Source of the DNA: Agarophyton chilense
Lineage: Eukaryota > Rhodophyta > Florideophyceae > Gracilariales > Gracilariaceae
Assembly: GCA_030374765.1 (NCBI GenBank)
Contig: JARGXX010000129.1
Span: 682,001-746,000 of the forward strand
Direction: 5' to 3'
Length of the DNA stretch: 64,000 bases
The position numbers and the translations under genes are program-made. Positions 42,001 through 49,800 of the stretch are shown here, in pieces. The first letter of the stretch is position 1; each line of letters opens with the position of its first letter. The notes beneath the pieces are model-generated. The model searched no databases. It was not told where the DNA came from and saw only the letters and a program-made list of their open reading frames with translations.

Positions 42001-44224
42001 CTCCAAACGGATGAAGCTTTTCCCCGCAAGGGCGCCCCTCGAGTTTGTCGCAATCGACATTCTCGGGCCTCTACTCAAGACGCGCAAGGGAAACAAGTTC
42101 CTCTTGGTTATCACTGACCGCTTTTCGAAGCTGGTGCGCACCGTACCTTTACGGAAGATCACCGCTTTCACGGTTGCGAACGCCTTCGTTACGCACTGGG
42201 CGTTCGTCTATGGCCCTCCGATAGAGGTTCTATCCGATAACGGTAAGCAGTTCGCCTCTAAGTTCTTTCAGGACGTCTGCCGCATCCTCGACGTCAAGAA
42301 CCTGTTTACTACCACCTACCACCCGCAAACAAACGGGCAGGTGGAACGCTTCAACCGCACCCTACCCGCGTCGCTACGCTCCTACGTATCCGATCACCCA
42401 ATGACGTGGGACATTTATTCTGATGCTATCACCTACGCCTACAACACGCAGGTTCACCAGACAAGCGGTCTGACTCCCTTCGAGCTTGTGCTCTCCAGGA
42501 CACCCCCGCCAGTGGCGGTCGAACCCCAACACAGGGTCAACTCTTTCCCATCCGTGGGTCAATACCGCCTCAAGTGGAAGAACTGGATTACCAAGCTCGT
42601 ACCGGTCGCCCGGAAGTCCATGGAACGTTCCCAGGCCGCCTACAAGCGGGATTTTGATAACCGCTTACGCGGACCACTACCGGCACCCCCCAAGCCGGGA
42701 ACCTACGTGTTCGTTCGCCGGGAGTACTACAACCCCCGGACCGACAAGCGTCACAAGCTCTCGCCTGTCGCTGAAGGTCCGTTCCGGGTCGTGTCCTCCC
42801 TCTCCGGCATCGTTGTGGTGGACAAGAACGGCGACCACGAACGTCTTTCAGAAGACCGCATCGTAGCCGCCCCACCGCTGCAGGCGGAAAACGCATCAGC
42901 CCCCGTCGAAACGGCCTCGAATACTACGAGTACAACGGTGGCACCACGCCCCGCCGTGGTACCGCACCCCTCACGGGGTCTCTCCGATATACCGACTTTA
43001 TCGGAACCACCGGCAATGCCGGAAACACCTGGCCCTCGCGGCCAGCTACCCTTACGAGCGCCGCGCAGCGGTATCTATACCCGCCATGCGGTTAGCCCAC
43101 CATCACCCGTCGCTCCGTCTAAGGAGGGGGAGGGGACCCGCTCAATCGCGGAAGCATCGCCGTCGCAACGGAAGTTTAACCGGACACCCCGGGCAAGGCC
43201 CCCGAGCGGGCATCCGGCATCGTCGCCGGACGTTACTCCGCTCCCGCGGGACGCGGCGGTCAATCCGACCGCCACGCAACCCCGAAAGGGGAACCGAGGT
43301 GCTCGAAGACCCGAAGCCGGGAAGCGAGACCCTACGGACGCTCCGCATCGCGTGGAAGCAACTAAGGGCTCCCCGCACATTCGCGGTCGCACACCGAGCG
43401 TTTCGGTCGATACCGGTACTCCGGCGGGCGCTGCGCAAGCAGGTCTAGCGAGCCACTCCGTTGGGAACGGTACGAACCCCATGGGGGAAAAGGGGCGCAA
43501 CGACAAGTCGAAAACCGCCTCCCTTGCCGAACAATCGAAGCCAACCGTCTGCGACGGCCCGACCACCCGTCCTCAAGGTCACGTGACCCGGGCGGGAGAT
43601 CGGACCAATGGGCACCTGGCATCCCGGTCATTGGCTGACAGTCACCCCGCGGAGGCGGACCGCCGGGACGGTGAACCACTCACCGCCCGCGGCGCACTGC
43701 ACGGCTGAAACTGCCCACCAATGGGAACGCCGCATGCTGCAAATCAAGCGGAGGCCTCCGGCGAACCGTCACCAAGACGGAAGGACCCCTGCCAACTCGC
43801 AGTAAGAGCGGACTTCAGGGAAGCCCCTACCGCCCAGCGGGAACACCACCCGGCCGCGCCGGCAACTTCCGCGAAGCGGTACGGCAGCCCCGGCAACCCG
43901 GCAACAACCGCAGAGCGGAATGACAAATCGGGTGACCTGGAACAGGCGACGACGAGCCCAGCACCACGCAGCGCTGAGGCTCGGGTCACCACCACCCGGC
44001 AAGGCCGGCAAGTTTACGTGCAGGAGTACGTCCTCGACCGAATCGTCGGACATAGCTACGATGGGCACGGGGTGCTCCAGTACCGGACCCGCTGGTACGG
44101 ATACGGGCCGGAGTGGGACACCCCGGAGCCCATCGAGCACCTCCCGCGCTCTGCGGTAATGCGATACCACTGCCTTGCGGGGACCGCACTCCCAGCCACG
44201 CTGGTAAACACCCAAGAGGGATAA
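39018..44224 (+). pseudogene. pol: Pol polyprotein, element 1 (disrupted)
   Basis: Reading in domain order: aspartic protease with DTGAGPN and ILGCDYCDRF (39,141-39,540); reverse transcriptase with the LYLDD-type box VYLDDIIVF (near 40,690); RNase H (VYTDHASLRWLL, near 41,330); zinc-binding HHCC integrase head (HYPTLGGHSG ... CTQCAKNRVK); integrase core (VAIDILGPLL, VLSDNGKQF, HPQTNGQVERFN); and a chromodomain (YVLDRIVGHSYDGHGVLQYR, then TRWYGYGPEWDTPEP). Disruptions are TAG at 39102, TAG at 40047, TAA at 40119, a frameshift near 41,100 between RT and RNase H, and TGA at 43706 before the chromodomain. The homologous positions in element 2 are read through, so these are lesions rather than obvious recoding sites. 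Gag lies in another frame upstream. Confidence 0.92.
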
Positions 44225-44556
44225 ACCGTGAACACGGAATGGAATGGCTGATGGCGCCACGCGCCATCTCCGTCCATGCCCCAACGCGGGGAAGGAAGCA
44301 ACCGCTCACGCTGTCCCAACCTCGTTGGTGGTCGTGCCAGTTACCTGGTCCGCGCGCGAAGCGCCCACCGTTAAACACGGGACTCCCAGCTAGGCTGGTT
44401 CCCTGCAACGCCGGAACCCCGGTTGAAGGCCGGTATCCCGGAAAAAAAGAAGTGGACTTGGGAAAGGGCGTCGGAAAGGCGACCCTCTTCTTTTATTTCT
44501 CACTACTGGCAAGGGCTCCCTACTGGCGCCGCCCTACATTCTACCGGAAGCTCCGG
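44225..44556. other. Spacer between sense pol and antisense gene, element 1
   Basis: About 330 bases between the ends of two convergent frames (pol from the left, antisense gene from the right). It should contain the antisense gene's 3' end. No ORF supported. Confidence 0.5.
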
Positions 44557-46332
44557 TCATTCCTCCGCACGAGGTGGACCCCCGCCCAGGCGGTTGGCTA
44601 AGGCACCCCGCATGGCGGCCACATCACCCGAGATCTCGGAAGGGCGAAGCCCCACCTCCCGAAGGAAGCGCGCGATGACCTCGCCCCGCTCCGCGCCAGC
44701 GACGGTTGCGGGCGGGCCCGCCACCGATGGAGTCGGATAGGAATCCGTTCGCACGGCATCAGCAGCCCCGGATGGAGCCGCACAACCGTATTCAACGGAC
44801 TCCTCACCGGCCTCGCCGGACCCGTCATCCTCCATCGGAGCGTAACCCGGATTCTCCGGTTCGTTGTCGACCATCGGGTCAGCATCCGCATATTCGCGGT
44901 AATAGTCGCTCGAGTCGACATACTCTCGCGGGTGGTCGGCCGGGACTTCACGCGGCGCATGCCGGTTGGCTTCCGCTTCCTCGCGGCTGATCTCGTGGTA
45001 CTCCCAGGGGTCGAAGTAGACGAAATCCCCCGCTAGGGCGGTATTCCTCCCGAGTCCGGGGCCAGACCCGCGACGCGGTTGAATGCGTTGGGAGTTCTCC
45101 AGCGGGACCTCATCCCACTGGACCCCCTCCACAAAGTCGAGGAGGCCCAGCATCTCTTCTTCGTTCTCCTCGCTCCCGAGGGGGATGCGCATGTCCAAAC
45201 GACGGATCGCAGCCCGCACACGCGGTGGAACGTACCACAATCGGTATTGGTCGTACGCCTCAGCGAGGATAAAAGCCGCAGTGCGGACGGCCCATTCGCT
45301 TACCACAACGGACCACCACCCCGACTGGGGATCGTTCAAGAACGACGACCCTACATAGGTGAATACTGGGGGCAGCTCAACGAAGCAACCCCAGCACGCC
45401 TCCAAGGAGGACCACCAGTCTGGAAGACTGACGTACCGACCACGTCGGTGAGCAGGCGCGATGCGCTCAATCTCCGTGTTCTGGTACGGTACGAAATACC
45501 CGGTCCGGGCCCGCCAACGCCGCTCATCGCGGATGAAGTTCTGAAGGAAGTTCGAGCGCGACTGCCGCGGTTGGTAGCGGAACTCTGCCCGAAGAATCGG
45601 TCGAGCCCAGCAAAGGGCTTCTTGCCGAGCGATCGGTGTGCCCCTCCAAGCGAGGGTTTCCAATCCGTTAAGACGGTCACAGTACGACATTTCCCCGCGA
45701 GTGCAGTAAAGGTGGACGTCGAATTCGACCTCTGGTGGTATCGGGAACTCGAAAGGCGCCCGATGGTGCCTGAGATAAGCGATCCGCACAAGCGCGGCTT
45801 GAGCCTCCGCAGAGGATTCACCGCGTCGGCGGAGTATGTGGTGTACCTGGATGGCGATACGATTACGCCAATCCCAGGACAGGGTCACCACGCCAGGCAG
45901 GTCGCCCGGGAGCGTCTCCGAATTATCGGTGTAGGATTGGATCAAATCCTCGTCGCGGACAGCCAATGGGTGAAACCAAGGCGCATACCGCAACCTCGCG
46001 GAGCCATGCCGAGTTCTCGGATTTGCACCCACAAGGGCGTCGTAGGTCGGCCACTGCGGTGGGTCCGCCTGTCCGCGAAAGCGGGCGCCAATACGGCGGT
46101 CTTCGTACGCGAGGTTGGTAACATCCCCAGGGTGGGGCGCGGACCAGAAGTCGGTGGAACCGCCAAGGGCGGGAGTCACGGATGTGTTATGACGGTCGGG
46201 GTTGGACATGGTGCGTGTTGGTGTGCTGTGGTTGGAATCGGATGCGGAGAGCGTGCGTGGGATCCTTGGTGAAGGTGTGTTGGTTTCCGGAGACCCGGTG
46301 TAGGACGCGCTCTTATCATGACGAGCTGCCAT
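44557..46332 (-). CDS. Antisense accessory gene of element 1, conserved, unknown function
   Basis: An open minus-strand frame between pol and the 3' LTR. It is open from 46446, inside the LTR; the first Met in internal sequence (MAARHDKSASYTG, 46332) gives 591 codons with the stop. The protein has a Ser/Thr/Pro-rich head, a central aromatic-rich region (APWFHPLAVRDEDLIQSY; GYFVPYQNTEIERI; GCFVELPPVFTYVGSSFLND), AGDFVYFDPW near residue 435, an acidic Glu/Asp/Tyr-rich region, and a short helical end (IARFLREVGLRPSEISGDVA). The same blocks in the same order occur in the matching position of element 2. No membrane segment, nuclease or zinc motif is evident. Antisense extra genes are known from some plant LTR retrotransposons, but I recognise no family. 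Expression would need a promoter in or near the 3' LTR. Confidence 0.8.
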   Translation of the reverse strand: MAARHDKSASYTGSPETNTPSPRIPRTLSASDSNHSTPTRTMSNPDRHNTSVTPALGGSTDFWSAPHPGDVTNLAYEDRRIGARFRGQADPPQWPTYDALVGANPRTRHGSARLRYAPWFHPLAVRDEDLIQSYTDNSETLPGDLPGVVTLSWDWRNRIAIQVHHILRRRGESSAEAQAALVRIAYLRHHRAPFEFPIPPEVEFDVHLYCTRGEMSYCDRLNGLETLAWRGTPIARQEALCWARPILRAEFRYQPRQSRSNFLQNFIRDERRWRARTGYFVPYQNTEIERIAPAHRRGRYVSLPDWWSSLEACWGCFVELPPVFTYVGSSFLNDPQSGWWSVVVSEWAVRTAAFILAEAYDQYRLWYVPPRVRAAIRRLDMRIPLGSEENEEEMLGLLDFVEGVQWDEVPLENSQRIQPRRGSGPGLGRNTALAGDFVYFDPWEYHEISREEAEANRHAPREVPADHPREYVDSSDYYREYADADPMVDNEPENPGYAPMEDDGSGEAGEESVEYGCAAPSGAADAVRTDSYPTPSVAGPPATVAGAERGEVIARFLREVGLRPSEISGDVAAMRGALANRLGGGPPRAEE

Positions 46333-46366
46333 GCTGACTTCCTCTTCGAGGTGTTCGCCCTGTCTT

Positions 46367-46379
46367 AAGGGGGGGGATA
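46367..46379 (+). other. Polypurine tract, element 1
   Basis: AAGGGGGGGGATA abuts the 3' LTR start. It is the expected plus-strand primer for reverse transcription. Confidence 0.75.
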
Positions 46380-47243
46380 TGAAGAGCAACGTCCTCCAGG
46401 GAGGTTTTTGGGGACTTAAGTTTTTTCCAGAGCCTCCGGCGTGCAACCTCGTTATGAGTAGGAGTAATCCGTTTCACGGCGATGGCCGGAACGCTGGTGA
46501 TGCACCGGCGAAACCGGGTGCCATACACGTGGCCGCAGCGCCCGCGCGACACGCGGCCGCCAGATTGGCCCCTTTTGTTAGACGGACATTTAGCTATTTA
46601 GGATAGACTTTATTTATTCTATTCTACGGTGACTACAGTACTTAGGCCGCCGGCCTCGCGGCCGCCGGTCCAGTAAAGTCTCCCCAACAAGGGTGATCTT
46701 GGTCTGCCAGATCTTGGCTCTGGGTCGAACCGCCTGCGCGGATATACAACTCCTTACGGAGGGATTTCCCGTAGTGCACGGCTTCCCAACCCCCTTGGAC
46801 ATTCAAGCAGCCTTCGTGTGTTGGGTATCTATTCCCACTTTCGTGGTTCCGCCCGTTTATACGGTTTGCTACACCCGGCAGTGCCGGCTATTCCCGAGTC
46901 TCCTCTTGCGACTCGTGGTCAACCTCGCCCTCTTGTCTCCGTTCCCATTTTCCTTCCCTTTTCCTCCCCTTCATTGGGCAATTCCCGCTCTTGCGGCTCG
47001 CACTAACACCTGTCGTGCTCGCCACTCTCGTGGGTTTTGCCTCCTCAGAGGATACGCGAGCACCGCTTCGGCGGATATTCATGGCTTCTTTCAGCCTCCC
47101 TGCGCCCGTCGCGACGGTTTGGCTCCGGCTTACACCCGGCATTGCGCGCCGATCCCTGGGAGGGCTCTACCGCGCCGGTTACCTCGTGAGAGGAAGATCC
47201 GGACGTCTTCGTAGGTTTTCCCCCTTGGGGGCATTTTCCTACA
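46380..47243 (+). repeat. Element 1 right (3') LTR, 864 bp
   Basis: Same length and ends as the left LTR (TGAAGAGC...TTTCCTACA). About 12 differences: nine lie in the first ~175 bases and all nine are transitions; the remaining ~690 bases differ at only three sites. Confidence 0.95.
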
Positions 47244-47248
47244 GTTCT
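47244..47248. other. 5-bp target-site duplication, right copy
   Basis: GTTCT, identical to 35852-35856. Removing element 1 plus one copy restores an open transposase frame across the junction. Confidence 0.92.
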
Positions 47249-47870
47249 AGACGGCTTCCATTACTATTGGCACGATTTATGCAAAGAAAAAAAATATTTG
47301 GCTATAAGACAAGCTGGTAGAGGAGGGATGATGGTTTGGGGAGCTTTTGTGTGAAGACAGGTACAGTACTATAGCTCTTTTAGTTGGAAATCAATTTTTG
47401 AAGTGCTGCAGTACTTTAGAGAACTATTTTCTACCAATATCTTCAAAGATGTACACTGATATTTGGGTATTACACCAGGACTATGCCGCTATTCACCGTT
47501 CTAATCATACGAAAGAGTGGATTGGTTCTAAAAATATTGAGGTAATGGAGTGGCTTGCACTTAATCCTGATTCGAACCATATTGAGAATGTACGGGGTTT
47601 TTTATCTCGTACCTTCTACGCCAATGCAAGGAAGATTTTTGATTTAAAAAGCCTTTAAAACGCAATTGTTGAAGAGTGGGGGTAATTGGGTCGAACTTTG
47701 ATGTATTATTTACTGAAAAGAATGTAGAGGTATTGATCACAATTGCTAGAAAGTGGTGGAAAGAAGACGAGCTATTATGGTTGTGTTTTAGTATGCTACA
47801 AATGAATTATTATTACTTGTTATGTTCTAGTTTCGCACTCTACAGTAGCCGTTTCATGTTTTCTTGAGAA
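47249..47870 (+). mobile_element. Tc1-type transposon remnant, right part
   Basis: Continues the transposase after the retrotransposon: LDGFHYYWHDLCKEKKYL, then GRGGMMVWGAF (the conserved GGxVMVWG block), a broken stretch, and a frame at 47347-47658. That frame contains HQDYAAIHRSNHTKEW (second catalytic Asp; family QQDNAPIHTS) and LNPDSNHIEN (third catalytic residue). Exactly 34 residues separate Asp and Glu, which is the DD34E spacing of the Tc1 group. Frameshifts and stops interrupt it. The right terminal inverted repeat is not clear, so the end coordinate is approximate. Confidence 0.8.
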
Positions 47871-49800
47871 TAAAGTAACGCTGAAAGAAGATGGCACAAC
47901 TTTTGATACTTGTTTTATTGGTTGTAAACGTCGACCGCCTCTCAATTGAAACTCTCCCCGGGAAGTCGAGAGACATAAAAAATGTGGGAGTGCTCTTTTC
48001 TAATTTTGGTAACTGTATGCGTTCGCGAGGCGCGTCGTCGAATCCGGGAAAGTCTAGTGGGCACAAGGTGTAACCCCTTGTCCTCTCCGTCTCCAGTGTC
48101 TCGGAACAGAGCTAGGGGTGAGGTTCAGTATGCAGCGCCGGCGGCATTTCGCCAGGTGGCAATCGTGTAATGCACAACCCCCGCCTCAGCGTGATACAAT
48201 AAAATTTTTTTTTTGGAGTGCGGCCAAATGCTCACCTACTCGCTTTCTGACCCTAAGCGCGATAATTTTTTCGCACGTCATCCTCCCGGCCCGTGCGTAC
48301 CCTCGGCGATTTGCGATCACCTCTTTTTTTCTTTTCCCTGGCGTCGGGCACGCGCCAAAACGCCAAATTTGCGACTTCACTGCTTCCACTAACCTAGGGG
48401 AAACCTTTGACGTAGAAGTCGACGTGTCACCTCTCCTCGGACAGCGTGGACGATTTCTGCTCAGGAGAAACCTTCAATGGCTCGTGATAAGCAGAGAACT
48501 CGCAAATCTGTTGGCGAATAAACCCCAAGGCGCCAACTCGCGGGAAAAGCGTCGAAAACTACGAGCGAAATTATGTTGACAGTTTTTGGGCAAAAATGTC
48601 GTTAAACTTCTTTGTTCCAAACCACAGCTCGGCATGCGTAAAATCTACGCAATCACATTCATAGGCAGTTTGGGCGCAAAATAACGCATTTCATTCGGCA
48701 GTTTCTTGGCACTCAGTTTGGAGAGTTGATTTTATTCCTATTAAGCTTAACGGCGGCCTTGAATGAAGAACAATAACCGGATATGAGAAATGAGTACAAG
48801 AATTGGATGATCGAGAAGATGTGGTTGTCGCGAGGAGGTCGCGATGAGATCCAGGACCAACTTTATGCTCTGGAGCATGGCCCTAGCGTAGTGTGCTGCA
48901 TAGATATGCACATCTTCCGAATCGAGTACAGTCAGGCAGTCGGAGGTGGTGCAACGAGAAGTAGGGTGACGTATGGTGGCGAAAACGCCGAAGGAACTCT
49001 TCATTGGGAAGGCAAGGATCGGTATGAAGCGATCGAGAGCATCCGAGCGACTTGCAGCGCAAAGCCAGTTCAAAGGCTCACCATGCTCCAACTCGAAGCG
49101 CGCACGCGATCGTCCCGCATCCGAAGTTTCCATCTCCGTCATGCGCCTGTGCAGTTTTGTGACGAGATGTTCCATGCCTCGAAGTTTCGTTGAGTAATGC
49201 ATTAGCTATCACCATTTAATCCGAGAAGGCTGCTGAATGTCGGTCGTATTTTGCAGATCGCGTGAGGGAGAACGCGAACGATAACTAGATGTACTTGAAC
49301 GCCGTTGCAGGTCTCGGGTTTAGTGAAGGCAATGAGCTTTAACATTGGAACAGGAAGGCGCGAAGGAAGGTCCGAAGAAAGTTCCGGGACCTCAAAGATA
49401 TGCAGGGGTTTTTGCAGGAAAGGATCCGTGTTGTTAGACTCGATTACCTTCTTGATGGGACTGGGCAACGAGAAGAAAACTTTGATTTGGATGACTTTCT
49501 CTGAAGCCGAAAATTCTTCCTTGCAGGTCTTCAGGCGATTGACGGATACCTGCATGTAATTTGCATAGATGGGTAGCGCTACATGATAATTGATCCATTG
49601 GAGAAATACCACATGGATCTCACGCAGGTTGCTCTCGAATTCTGTGTTGGATCAGATTGTTCTTTCAGTCACATTGCCAACTGTCGCGTAATGCACTTGC
49701 TTCCGGGGAAAAACGATGGGAAACGCGCTCGCCGCTGGAAGAAACGTCGTCACCAAGAAGGTTCCTCGAACAGAGTTTGAAATCTTTGCCATATTAGATC
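47871..49800. other. Unassigned DNA between mobile elements
   Basis: ORFs on both strands (153 codons at 48118-48579 plus; 151 at 48747-49202 minus; 136 at 49202-49612 minus; 136 at 48783-49193 plus) show no recognisable domain. The two minus-strand frames directly follow the copia-type pol in its own direction and could be its decayed 3' part, but I cannot support that from the sequence. Confidence 0.4.

Larger units (their letters stand above)
35857..47243 (+). mobile_element. Ty3/gypsy chromodomain retrotransposon with antisense gene (element 1)
   Basis: A complete 11,387-bp LTR element: 864-bp LTRs bounded by TG...CA, 5-bp target duplication GTTCT, tRNA-type primer site, gag, then protease-RT-RNase H-integrase-chromodomain in Ty3/gypsy order, a long minus-strand gene, a polypurine tract and the 3' LTR. 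LTRs differ at about 12 of 864 positions by my hand count (~1.4%), so insertion is fairly recent. Gag and the antisense gene are open, while pol has four nonsense codons and one frameshift; this copy is probably not autonomous. The C-terminal chromodomain places it with the chromoviruses, which use it to target methylated-histone chromatin. Confidence 0.95.

Noticed and set aside
45079..46272. 397-codon plus-strand ORF opposite the antisense gene
   Set aside because: It does not align with the plus-strand frames in the same region of element 2, whereas the minus-strand frames do. It is a shadow of the GC-rich antisense gene.
48747..49612. Two minus-strand frames (151 and 136 codons) downstream of the copia pol
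   Set aside because: No recognisable domain and an equally long frame lies on the opposite strand. Assignment to the copia element or to a host gene is unsupported.
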